Positions 21,017 through 31,334 of a stretch of 64,000 bases of DNA are shown piece by piece (positions within the stretch are counted from its first letter, which is position 1; every line of letters begins with the position of its first letter). A model generated the notes under the pieces. The model was not told where the DNA came from. It was given only the letters and a program-made list of their open reading frames with translations, and did not search any database. The stretch spans positions 16,844,094-16,908,093 of the forward strand of contig OY986967.1 in assembly GCA_963920575.1 (NCBI GenBank). The letters are read 5' to 3'. This DNA comes from Narthecium ossifragum (taxonomy: Eukaryota > Streptophyta > Magnoliopsida > Dioscoreales > Nartheciaceae). A program made the position numbers and the translations under genes.

Positions 21017-22540
21017 TGATAAGACTTGAAAAGTGCACAAAACACCCTTGTAATTTGGCTTTGTTGGTCTCCGAGCAATGCTTCACTGACTATTTTTATC
21101 CCATTTCATGTATAACAGACCCTACTATGAGTTAGATCAACTTTGGAGCTAAAAGAAGCGTATTCTGGCAATTCTGGTATGTAGGATCGATCCTCCTCTA
21201 TTGAGGAGATCGATCCTACTCGATCAGCACATGGACAAAGAACGAGCATAAAGGGATCAATCGGACTCAACATGATGGATCGATCCTCCACGGGACGTAG
21301 CATAACAACAATGGAAAGATCGATCGGACTCAATAGGAACGATCGGTCCTTCTCGGGGCGTCACCAACAATTGAAGGAGTAGGATCGATCCTACTCCATA
21401 GAAGGATCGATCCTTTGAGGCCAGAAAGAAAGATCAACGGCTCAGATCTAATCCGTGGGAGGATGTTTTCCTAAGCTATAAATAGTCAGTTATTAGGGAT
21501 TTTTTGGGGCTTTTCCTGAACCTTTTTGGGGAGAGTTTCCGGTCCTTCTTCTAAACTTTTCTTCGACGATTCTTTGGAGGAGATCCGTGGGGGGAGGAGA
21601 TCATCGACTTCCACCTATGGATCGACCCCTAAAGATAAGTAGCTAAAACCCTAGCCATGGGATTCTTATGATGTAACTAGGGTTTCTATTAGGGATTTCT
21701 TAGATCTAGGGCTTGTATACATTATTGATTAGCTTATATGGATTGATTTCTATTTCTTTTATACCTTGGTGTCGATTTCTTGCAGGATGTATGGATTGTT
21801 CTTGTTTGCACTTGATTCCGGAGCTTGTGTATGCTAGGGCTTGGATTGGATTCATCCAAATAAGAGGACCATGCTAGTCCCATGGTATCTCGGATGAAAT
21901 CTTCTTCGTGATTAGGGATTGTATAGTGCTAGAACCGCTATAGTAGTGCTAGTCCCACTACGTTCTATCTCTAATCCTTCATACATCCTACCTTTGTAGT
22001 TTTGGCCATCAAGATGCTAAACCCATCTTGATCTTACACCTAAATCCATATCCGTACTCTTACTTGCGATGAATTCATCCTGATAAGAGGATTTATTAGC
22101 AGTGAACGTAACTAATCCTTCGGTCACTGATATTTATATAATTGTTCTTGCCAACATGGAATCCTAACCAGAACTTGTTAAGTGATAAGGAGAACTAGCC
22201 ATTCACTTATCAACTATTAGGAAAGCCATTCATTGTGGTCAACGTACCCTGATCTTAGGTAGACCTGGTAGAACCTTAGTTATTGATTAAGAATCCTATG
22301 GTCTCTTCTCTTTTATTTATAAACCCTTTAGTATAAATCTAGTTTAATATCAACCTGTAATCTTTTCTCAACTCATTGGTAGGAAATTTACTAAGCTTTC
22401 AGTCCCAATCACCTTAATCCCTGTGGACTCGACTCGGACTCTCCGCTATCTACTAGTTCCTTATAGTTAAAGGAGAGCACCGTAAATTATAGTAATTTTG
22501 GTTAGACTCGTTAAGCCACGACACTTCCCAAGTCACTTCA
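21017..22540 (+). repeat. 3' LTR of element A
   Basis: 1524 bp, TGATAAG to TCA, followed by the target duplication ACGCC. It is the intact form of the interrupted 5' LTR. It has the ACGG box (21433-21456) and TATA box (21476-21485) and a segment of about 440 bp missing from the 5' copy. Confidence 0.88.
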
Positions 22541-22545
22541 ACGCC

Positions 22546-22581
22546 CCGATTGGGATGGGTTTTTTGGGTTGGGGTGTGACA
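22546..22581 (+). mobile_element. Right end of the family-D LTR that hosts element A
   Basis: CCGATTGGGATGGG up to GGGGTGTGACA continues the LTR interrupted at 6866. It matches the ends of the other family-D LTRs. No primer binding site follows, so it is a 3' or solo LTR. Confidence 0.75.
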
Positions 22582-23610
22582 GGCCTGCTATAGATTCCTC
22601 CATCTTGGCATCCGAACTGTGGCCCAGCGTCCCGTCCAAGAAACTACCCCCCAACTCGGCGGATCACCTGACTATGGATCCACCCTCGAGTTATTCCTGG
22701 TTCTCTTAGGGCCCTTCACCAAGCCCTGCACGTCCAGAGCACCTATCTGGTCAGCATCGACATATTACGAGCGTTTTTCTCGTAAGCCTTCCAGACTCAC
22801 ATGCTGGGTCATTGCGGGCGGAACACCAGCATGGTTGTTCCCTTTGATTTAGGGTCATCCCTAGCAATGGTAGTGGAAGGGGAGTCCCGGGTGTGAGCCC
22901 TTGTCCTCTGGATGAGGAGCCGAGGTGATCGGATCGAGTCAACATGGCAAAGTCGGAAGTTGGCGCGGAGGAAGGGGGAGTTGACTCAGAGGACGGCGTG
23001 GCACGGGCGCGACGCGGCCGTGGCACGAGGGGCACGACATGGACGTGACACGAGGGGCACAACGCGGATGTGGCATTAGGGGTGCAGCTTGATGTTGGCG
23101 CGATGCAGGCATCGAGTGGTACGGTGTGGTGGCAAGGTGTGTGGCATGACACGGGGTTGCCGGTCGAGGGGAGCGGTGACGGTGGCGCATCGGGCGATGG
23201 CAAATGTGACAGCGGGGGCGTACTGGCGGTGGTGCGAGGGCGTCGGGAGCCGCGGGTCATGGGGAGAGGTTGCCCACAAAGGAGGTAGGGGAGTGAGGAT
23301 GAGAGAGGGCTAGGGAACAGAGGAGGAGGAGGAGACCTTGAGGTGGCAGCGGCAACCGGTTGCGGCCTCAAAAGAGGAGAGGAGGTGAGAGAGAGAGGGA
23401 AGGGCGGGCGGGATTTTTAAGGAAGGAAAGGGGATGTGTGGTCCGGGTCGGAGAAGGAGAGGGAGGCCAACGGGATTGGAGTGGTGGTGGGAGGAGGAAG
23501 GAGGGAGAAGCGGTGGAGGTTGGAGTCAGAGTAGGAGTAGGAGATGGGGAGGAGAGTCCGGTTGGGGAGAAAGTAGGTAAAGAGAGAAGAGGAAGGAGGA
23601 AACGGGGGGA
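22582..23610. other. GC-rich unassigned region, GA-rich to the right
   Basis: Open frames on both strands (for example 22751-23371 minus, Pro/Ser/Thr-rich) lack recognisable domains and mirror each other, so I do not call genes. The tract 23360-23610 is purine-rich. Sequence continues beyond element B at 31335, so this was one piece before that insertion. Confidence 0.5.
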
Positions 23611-23615
23611 GGGAG

Positions 23616-25235
23616 TGATGTCGCTCAAATGTGTCACGCACAGCGGTCGCGGTGCAGTACAGCATAAGAGAGGTCGAATCTCACAGAGAGACAAGCAGGA
23701 AAGATCCAGAAAAACAGATAATAATATATTGAAGACAATCAAGAAAGCTAACTAAATTAAATTAGATCAAAGGATTAATGATAATGTAATGTTAACTAAA
23801 GATATCAGGCTTTTGATAAGGCTAGGCTTCAGAAATCACTTCACTCGGATTTAGGTTCTTCTCTTCTCAATGATTCATATAATACTCAGTTAATGGATTC
23901 ACATCCCAATCACCTTAACCGGAAGATATGGAATTATAAACCTAACAAAATATATAAATGTCTCTTCCTACGATTGGTTATTCCTTTTTATAGTTCTAAC
24001 CTCATCCAACCAAACCTAAGAATACACGATACCGGCTGTCACTACAGGCAACGCGCAGCAAAAGTTCATCGGGACAAAGCCCTAACTCTATTTAACTGGA
24101 TCTCTAAGAATACACAATACCAACTCTCACAATCGGCAATGCATAGCAAAGATTTCACGGGATAGAGCCCCAACCTTGTCTTACCAGATCCCTAAGAATA
24201 TACAATACCAGCTGTCACTACGGGCAATGCATAGCAAAGGTCTCGCAAGACTCGGTAGGAGAATCAAAAGAGAAGACTATGGGATTATAAGATCATGAAA
24301 GAAGCATGACTGGATTCATAATATTAATCATCCACATAGAAATCTATAATCTGAAAATAATATTTGAAGATCCAATACATAGAAAAGAGTTTAACAATGA
24401 AGAATAAAAACTATGAACCATTGTTGGAGAAGAAACCCTAATCCTCGCTAGGTCATCCGTCCACCATGCCCGCGGATTACTCGGCCATGGATGGAGATTC
24501 CTTCATCTTTTTCCTCTCGAAAAAGTCCAGAAAAGAGCCTCCAAAAACGTCCAAGAACTCCCCTTTGATTAGCCCTAAGTTTCCTATTTATAGCCCCAAA
24601 GTCTCTCCATCCACGGATTAGATCTAAACCGTTGATTTTCTTCACTGGGAAAGTCGGATCGATCGGACTTTAGGTGTTGGATCGATCCGTTGCGTAAAAA
24701 TCCGCTGTTTTTGGCTATTCCCGAGTCCGATCGATTGGACTATGGGTGTCGGATCGATCGGACCCCGTAGGAGGGATGGAGGGATCGATCGGACCCCGTA
24801 TGGCTGAAAAATATATGTTCTGTCACGTTTCTACGTAGTCGGATCGATCGGACCCTAGGTGTCGGATCGATCGGACTTCCAGCATATTTTCTGTTCTGCC
24901 ATTTAGAATGCGCCATCGGTACTAAAATTGCCGTAACTTTCTCTAGAAAACTCGGAATCATGAACCGTAAAATTCTCCAGAATTTAAAGTTCAAGAGCAT
25001 TCCAACCATATATGGCACATCATTTGGTTCTTCATGAGCAGGTACAGATTAATTTTTGAAGTTGATCCATATACTCTTTTCAGCTTCTTTTAGCTCCAAT
25101 TTCCTGCATTTTCCAAACAACTATGTGAAGTACATAAAAGTATAGAAATAGTGCTAAAGAAGTTGATTAAGGGTAAAGATATAGCAATTGAGATGGTTTT
25201 AAGGTTGTTCAGAGTGCACTTTCATGCACTCATCA
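23616..25235 (-). repeat. 3' LTR of element B
   Basis: 1620 bp. On the minus strand it starts TGATGAGTGCATGAAAGTGC and ends GAGCGACATCA. The promoter has GATCGATC palindromes, an ACGG box (24613-24636) and a TATA box CTATAAATAG (24584-24593 on the plus strand as ctatttatag). Confidence 0.92.
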
Positions 25236-25248
25236 CACCCCCCAACCA
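25236..25248 (-). other. Polypurine tract of element B
   Basis: TGGTTGGGGGGTG on the minus strand abuts the 3' LTR start. Confidence 0.85.
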
Positions 25249-25619
25249 GCTTATTGCTAGTCTCTAACAATTCAAAGCGCATAGAATATAATTAAGCACA
25301 CTAACGGTTTAAGGATGTAGACATGTATGATAAAAATTCTACCTTATCAAGTCAATAGTGTTTTATACAGTACAGAGCATGAAAACTTCTTATACTCATA
25401 CACATACTACCAACACATGAAATCAACTTCTACACATCAAACATGCTAATCACCATCCAGAAGAACACATGTGACGTGACAAATAAATATTACGTGCAGA
25501 AGCAACTTCTACCTACCATTAGTCCAAACACACTAATATCTTCATGACCAACATCCAACCCTCGCACTTTAAGTACAACATGCTCTTTCTTTCTCTTTTT
25601 CTTTTCAACTATCAGACAC

Positions 25620-25776
25620 TTTGCCTTTTTACGCGACGACTCTCCGCTTCTTGAGGCGCAGAGACCCGATTACTTAGCAAAACACTTAATAGTTTTTTTT
25701 TATAGCTATAAGTGGTTCTACCATTTTACGCGAGCCCCCTGCTTCCTGAGGCAAGAACACCCAGTTACTCAGTAGA
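25620..25776 (-). ncRNA. Tandem pair of structured RNA motifs in element B
   Basis: Copy 1 (25620-25681) has CTAAGTAATCGGG and CGCGTAAAA, closed by TTTGC (25620-25624) pairing with GCAAA (25677-25681). Copy 2 (25717-25776) has GAGTAACTGGG and CGCGTAAAA, closed by TCTAC (25717-25721) pairing with GTAGA (25772-25776). The closing stems differ in sequence from those in A and E but stay complementary. The interior differs, and copy 1 can form CTCT/AGAG. Confidence 0.55.
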
Positions 25777-26440
25777 TCACTTAATAGTTGTTTAGGCACA
25801 ACTTGAACAAGCTCCAGAACTTTTTCTCTTTTTTTTCTGCATGCAATACTCAACACTAGCTAATGTTGAAATCATGGTCTCGATTGACAATAGCATGCTC
25901 ATTCCTCTAGTGAGTATAATTACCACTGCACATAAAATGTTCGTGTGTGGATCACATGATGTTATACTTTCAGGTTATCACGCATGCAATCAATGTATTG
26001 GTCAATCCATATGAAAGCAACATGCATAATAAGCATAAAAATTTCAGCTCATGTACAATTTCTAGTAACATAATCAATTCAACACTATTAAACTCAATAA
26101 GGTAGCATGCATAAGGTCATGCATGCCTACACCCCCCAACCTGAAATTCACATTGTTCCCAATGTGTGCTAGTCATGTAAATAAGCAAAAGGGTGGTGGC
26201 TGAATTTTCATATATAGCATAAATAAGAATAGGAAATCAAAATAGGAGCGAGGCCACCTGGCAGAATATCTGAAATCTTGCACAGGGCTCTCCATTGTAG
26301 CCGAATTTCACAAGCAAGGAAGACGGAAGTTCAAGCATCCTAAAAACATAAAATAGCAAACAAAAGCAAATGAGAATGAAAGCAAACAAACTAAAACAAA
26401 CTAACCTAATCAAAAAGGGAAATGATAGATAGTAGAAAGA

Positions 26441-27762
26441 TCATCCCTCGTAGACAGGGTCTACGAGAGAAACGGTGTGCTCCTCAGGATCCGCTTTCTC
26501 TGGAATCTGTTTCAAGCGCTGTCCATTAACCGTAAACAGCCTCCTATCCTTCGGATCTTGAACCTCTACAGCCCCATTCTCAAATACTCTAGTAACCATA
26601 AAAGGGCCGGTCCATCGTGATCGCAACTTCCCAGGATGGAGGTGCAGTCGTGCATCATACAGGTAGACTTGCTGTCCTTCTTGAAATGTTTTCCTCAGGA
26701 TCCGCTTGTCGTGATAGGCCTTTGTTTTTGCCTTGAAGATCCGAGAACTCTCATAAGCATCATTCCTGAGTTCCTCCAGCTCAGACAGCTGGAGTTTCCG
26801 TTCCTGACTGTTTTTTCCAAGATTTGCTTTATCTCCCTATTGGCTAGTTCAGCTTGGTCATTCGTCTGTGGATGATAAGCAGTGGAAATCTTATGTGTGA
26901 CTCCATACCTGCGCATCAAAGCCTCAAAGGAGCGATTACAAAAGTGTGATCCCTGGTCACTAATAATAACTCTAGGAGTACCAAACCGGGATAAAATATG
27001 CTCTTTAAGAAACTTGATGACAGTGAAATGATCATTATTCCTACATGCAATAGCCTCCACCCACTTAGACACGTATTCCACAGCCAATAATATATATAAA
27101 TAGCCAAAAGAAGAAGGAAAGGGTCCCATAAAATCTATACCCCAACAATCAAAAATCTCTACAGTTTGAATGGGATTCAAAGGCATCATATGTCTTCTAG
27201 ATAAAGCTCCTAACGTTAGGCATCTATCACAGGATCTGCATAAAATGTTAACATCACGAAACATGGTAGGCCAGTAAAAACCACATTGAAGAATTTTCGC
27301 AGCAGTCTTTTTCATCGAAAAATGGCCTCCACATGCATGAGAGTAACAGAATGTAATGATGCTTTCGATTTCATAATCAGGGACACAACGGCGCATAATC
27401 TGGTCAGGACAATACTTAAACAGACAAGGATCATCCCAATAAAATTTCTTTACCTCAACAAAGAACCTACGCTTATCCTGCGCACTCCAAAAGGAAGGGA
27501 TCTCACCTGTCGCTAAGTAACTAACAATGTGTGCATACCATGACAGTCATGAAACTGAAAAGAGTTGCTCATCAGGGAAGTCATCCATAATTGGTGGCTC
27601 ATTTTCCTCTACTTCCACCATCAACCTTGATAGATGATCAGCGACAATGTTCTCCACGGGAAAGCGGGGACTGATCGAGCACCTAAGAATAAAAGCAAAA
27701 CAAACCAAAAACAAAAGCAAACATGCAAGCACACAACATAAAAACAACTCAAGCATTCTCAA
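26441..27762 (-). pseudogene. Element B pol remnant: RNase H end and integrase
   Basis: The RNase H end (VADHLSRL, then the acidic tail to a stop at 27547-27549) is followed in the same frame by the linker (WDDPCLFKYCPDQIMRRCVPD). Integrase follows (27396-26695), with the HHCC zinc finger (H20, H25, C56, C59 counted from the Met at 27396) and the catalytic triad D88, D147, E183, a DD35E spacing with all three residues present. A frameshift follows in 26695-26740. The C-terminal GPF/Y part (RSRWTGPFMV) is in a separate frame at 26441-26626. The catalytic core looks intact, but the stop and shift prevent a complete product. Integrase would insert the cDNA in the nucleus. Confidence 0.88.
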
Positions 27763-27788
27763 GCATACAAGAAAGCAAATCGAGGAAA

Positions 27789-28415
27789 CTAAACTACTAT
27801 ATATAAGACAGGGATTTTTAACCGCGCCCTTGGCGGCCGTGCCCTAGCACGATGATATGCAAAATCAGTAAGTGCCATGACTTGAAAGGTTAACCTTAGT
27901 AGTATCACCAAGGGTAATTCACCATGTAAATCCAAGTGGCATATGACAAGTTGGAGAACTAGCTTTTGCATTCTAACACCAATAAAAAAGGTAGCTGGAT
28001 CTCTCAAATAGAAATATATATCATCATTATGCTCAAGTTTCAGTGACTCATTCAATGACTTATCAATAATATCATCATTGTACTCAAGTGTCTGTGACTC
28101 ATCCAATGACCTATCAATAATGCCATCATGCTCGTGGTCAAGAATGGTAAGATCACAAAATCTGAAATAAATCCGTCGAAGTTTAAAAATATCTATCAAG
28201 GTCATGTTCTTTCTAACTACCCAAGGAGATGAAATAAACACTGGAAATATACCTCGTGGCTTAGAAGCAATGACTTGAAGTTCAGCCGATGGAGGTTCAA
28301 CGAATAGCTGGTCGTGGTGGTCTTGAAAATCTTCCATATCTTCATCGTTGCTGGCCGGCCCGTACTGGAGTACTTCGTCTTCTTCCATATGATGTGTCCA
28401 TCCGAGTTCGTGCAT
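27789..28415 (-). CDS. Hypothetical ORF between gag and pol of element B
   Basis: 208 codons with an acidic first third (EEDEV, NDEDMEDFQDHHD), an internal duplication (DRSLDESQTLEYNDD and DKSLNESLKLEHNDD) and a hydrophobic Leu-rich last third. I do not recognise it. It occupies the place of protease and reverse transcriptase, so it may be unrelated filler or a strongly diverged Gag tail. Confidence 0.3.
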   Translation of the reverse strand: MHELGWTHHMEEDEVLQYGPASNDEDMEDFQDHHDQLFVEPPSAELQVIASKPRGIFPVFISSPWVVRKNMTLIDIFKLRRIYFRFCDLTILDHEHDGIIDRSLDESQTLEYNDDIIDKSLNESLKLEHNDDIYFYLRDPATFFIGVRMQKLVLQLVICHLDLHGELPLVILLRLTFQVMALTDFAYHRARARPPRARLKIPVLYIVV

Positions 28416-28442
28416 GTTAAAAGATGTGATTACCTCGCATAG

Positions 28443-29492
28443 TTAGCGTGCCTTCTCCTCGTCCTTCATAAGTAGCTGCAGAATGAAAGATTCAAAATTA
28501 GGCTTGGTTTTAGCCTCCTTAAATAAGTCCAAAATTTCTGACATAGAAAATTGAGCAGAAACACGTGCATCTTCAGCATCAGAGGCATGAACATGTGCAT
28601 TACTAACATTGGAATCATGAGCATAGGCATAGTGAATGTTAGTATCATGAGCATGGGTATGAGCGCTAAAATCATCTGCATATGCATCACACACATTAGA
28701 ATCAATAGCTTGTGCATCAATAGGACTAGAATTTTGAACATGCACGCTAGCACTACAGTCATGAGCATATGCATCATCAACATGAACATCTTGAGCATGT
28801 GCACCATAAGCATTAAAATCATGGATGTAAGCATCACAAGCACTAAAGTCATCGACACATGCATCATAAGTGTTAGGCTCATCAACATGCACATCATGGG
28901 AAGTAGCAACATAAGTATCATGCACATAATCATCATAAGCACTAGGATAAGAGTAGAAAGGCTCATTGGGTTGCAGATAGCTGTTGGACGTTAAGGTGAC
29001 ATTGGGATGCTTGTAGGGTTTGGCATCAATATGAGCATGGTAATCATCCCAACGCTCCAGAATCGTCTGTGTAAGATTTGTCTCAACAAGCTCATTCAAG
29101 TGCTTCATAGCTTCATCAGGATCAATCTGCAAAAACTCACCCCTGCATCTTGTTTCAAGAATTTGACGTTCATGCTCAATTAATCCATAGTAAAAATAGC
29201 TAACTAAACACCAACTAGGATAACCATGTTGAGGGCATGAAGCTATTAAACTGTTAAATCGCTGCCATGCATCACATAATGTCTCGTCATCCTTCTGTGC
29301 AAAGGATGAAATCTTTGTTTTCAATGCGTTAATCATATAATTAGGAAGATACTCATTGACAGAAACATGACTCGTTCTATTCTCCTCTCTCAATTCGTAT
29401 ATGCTTTTCTTACGAACTGTTGTTTTAGACATTCCATCTCCCGACTTCATAGAACATGATCTCAAGTAGTCTTGATATAATTCATTTTCCAT
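28443..29492 (-). CDS. Gag-like protein of element B with Asp/His/Ala repeats
   Basis: 349 codons. Residues about 45-150 match the Retrotrans_gag capsid region (LCDAWQRFNSLIASCPQHGYPSW, then SYFYYGL and DEAMKHLNELVE). Residues about 165-310 are a run of degenerate units such as DAYAHD, DACVDD and NIHYAYAHD, rich in Asp, Ala, His and Tyr. The N-terminus lacks the usual first part of Athila Gag. Gag would form the cytoplasmic particle that packages element RNA. The open frame suggests it may still be translated or was so until recently. Confidence 0.75.
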   Translation of the reverse strand: MENELYQDYLRSCSMKSGDGMSKTTVRKKSIYELREENRTSHVSVNEYLPNYMINALKTKISSFAQKDDETLCDAWQRFNSLIASCPQHGYPSWCLVSYFYYGLIEHERQILETRCRGEFLQIDPDEAMKHLNELVETNLTQTILERWDDYHAHIDAKPYKHPNVTLTSNSYLQPNEPFYSYPSAYDDYVHDTYVATSHDVHVDEPNTYDACVDDFSACDAYIHDFNAYGAHAQDVHVDDAYAHDCSASVHVQNSSPIDAQAIDSNVCDAYADDFSAHTHAHDTNIHYAYAHDSNVSNAHVHASDAEDARVSAQFSMSEILDLFKEAKTKPNFESFILQLLMKDEEKAR

Positions 29493-29691
29493 CCTCCTTT
29501 TCAGTTTTTTTTTTTTGGTCAGTTTTTTTTCAGCAAATAAAAATAAAACGAAAATTCAAAACAAAACTAAAAAGAAAATAAAGAAAACTAAGGAAAAAGA
29601 AATAAAAATCCAAAGAAAAGGGAACAAAGTTACCGCCTTCGATGTCTTCAATCATCGTTATCTGATGATTCTGGCGCTTTTCTGAACCGTC

Positions 29692-29709
29692 TCCCCGGCA
29701 ACGGCGCCA
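29692..29709 (-). other. Primer binding site of element B (tRNA-Asp)
   Basis: TGGCGCCGTTGCCGGGGA on the minus strand, five bases after the 5' LTR. It is an exact complement of the 3' end of plant tRNA-Asp as I recall it. Confidence 0.9.
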
Positions 29710-29714
29710 ATTTT

Positions 29715-31334
29715 TGATGTCGCTCAAATGTGTCACGCACAGCGGCCGCGGTGCAGTACAGCATAAGAGAGGTCGAATCCCACAGAGAGACAAGCAGGAA
29801 AGATCCAGAAATACAGATAATAATATATTGAAGACAATCAAGAAAGCTAACTAAATTAAATTAGATCAAAGGATTAATGATAATGTAAGGTTAACTAAAG
29901 ATATCAGGCTTTTGATAAGGCTAGGCTTCAGAAATCACTTCACTCGGATTTAGGTTCTTCTCTTCTCAATGGTTCATATAATACTCAGTTAATGGATTCA
30001 CATCCCAATCACCTTAACCGGAAGATATGGAATTATAAACCTAACAAAATATATAAATGTCTCTTCCTACGATTGGTTATTCCTTTTTATAGTTCTAACC
30101 TCATCCAACCAAACCTAAGAATACACGATACCGGCTGTCACTACAGGCAACGCGCAGCAAAAGTTCATCGGGACAAAGCCCTAACTCTATCTAACCGGAT
30201 CTCTAAGAATACACAATACCAACTCTCACAATCGACAATGCATAGCAAAGATTTCACGGGATAGAGCCCCAACCTTGTCTTACCAGATCCCTAAGAATAT
30301 ACAATACCAGCTGTCACTACGGGCAATGCATAGCAAAGGTCTCGCAAGACTCGGTAGGAGAATCAAAAGAGAAGACTATGGGATTATAAGATCATGAAAG
30401 AAGCATGACTGGATTCATAATATTAATCATCCACATAGAAATCTATAATCTGAAAATAATATTTGAAGATCCAATACATAGAAAAGAGTTTAACAATGAA
30501 GAATAAAAACTATGAACCATTGTTGGAGAAGAAACCCTAATCCTCGCTAGGTCATCCGTCCGCCATGCCCGCGGATTACTCGGCCATGGATGGAGATTCC
30601 TTCATCTTTTTCCTCTCAAAAAAGTCCAGAAAAGAGCCTCCAAAAACGTCCAAGAACTCCCCTTTGATTAGCCCTAAGTTTCCTATTTATAGCCCCAAAG
30701 TCTCTCCATCCACGGATTAGATCTAAACCGTTGATTTTCTTCACTGGGAAAGTCGGATCGATCGGACTTTAGGTGTCGGATCGATCCGTTGCGTAAAAAT
30801 CCGCTGTTTTTGGCTATTCCCGAGTCCGATCGATCGGACTATGGGTGTCGGATCGATCGGACCCCGTAGGAGGGATGGAGGGATCGATCGGACCCCGTAT
30901 GGCTGAAAAATATATGTTCTGTCACGTTTCTACGTAGTCGGATCGATCGGACCCTAGGTGTCGGATCGATCGGACTTCCAGCGTATTTTCTGTTCTGCCA
31001 TTTAGACTGCGCCATCGGTACTAAAATTGCCGTAACTTTCTCTAGGAAACTCGGAATCATGAACCGTAAAATTCTCCAGAATCTAGAGTTCAAGAGCATT
31101 CCAACCATATATGGCACATCATCTGGTTCTTCATGAGCAGGTACAGATTAATTTTTGAAGTTGATCCATATACTCTTTTCAGCTTCTTTTAGCTCCAATT
31201 TCCTGCATTTTCCAAACAACTATGTGAAGTACATAAAAGTATAGAAATAGTGCTAAAGAAGTTGATTAAGGGTAAAGATATAGCAATTGAGATGGTTTTA
31301 AGGTTGTTCAGAGTGCACTTTCATGCACTCATCA
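29715..31334 (-). repeat. 5' LTR of element B
   Basis: 1620 bp, the partner of 23616-25235. TATA box 30683-30692 and ACGG box 30712-30735 (minus orientation). Most differences from the 3' LTR are C/T or G/A transitions. Confidence 0.92.

Larger units (their letters stand above)
8576..22540 (+). mobile_element. Element A: Athila-like Ty3/gypsy retrotransposon, pol-deleted and nested
   Basis: Target duplication ACGCC lies at 8571-8575 and 22541-22545. The element has a 5' LTR (8576-12622, interrupted), a tRNA-Asp primer binding site (12629-12646), a shortened gag, protease, a fused integrase C-terminus, a large 3' region with an extra ORF, a polypurine tract (21003-21016) and a 3' LTR (21017-22540). 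The tRNA-Asp primer and the extra ORF after integrase are typical of the Athila lineage. Reverse transcriptase, RNase H and the integrase core are absent, so it cannot be autonomous. Two later insertions sit inside it: a family-D solo LTR and a family-B solo LTR. Confidence 0.88.
23616..31334 (-). mobile_element. Element B: complete Athila-like retrotransposon lacking reverse transcriptase
   Basis: The exact target duplication GGGAG lies at 23611-23615 and 31335-31339. Two 1620-bp LTRs (29715-31334 as 5', 23616-25235 as 3') bracket the tRNA-Asp binding site (29692-29709), gag (28443-29492), an unknown ORF, the RNase H end and integrase (26441-27762), a long 3' region, and the polypurine tract (25236-25248). 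Total length is 7719 bp. By eye the LTRs differ at about 18 sites (near 99% identity), so the insertion is young. Protease and reverse transcriptase are missing between gag and the RNase H end. Transposition would need enzymes in trans. Confidence 0.92.

Noticed and set aside
22751..23371. A 206-codon minus-strand frame
   Set aside because: Pro/Ser/Thr-rich, with no domain and overlapping open frames on the other strand. GC-rich composition explains it.
28551..28994. Plus-strand frame rich in Ile, Met and Ser
   Set aside because: Shadow of the Asp/His repeat region of the minus-strand Gag of element B.
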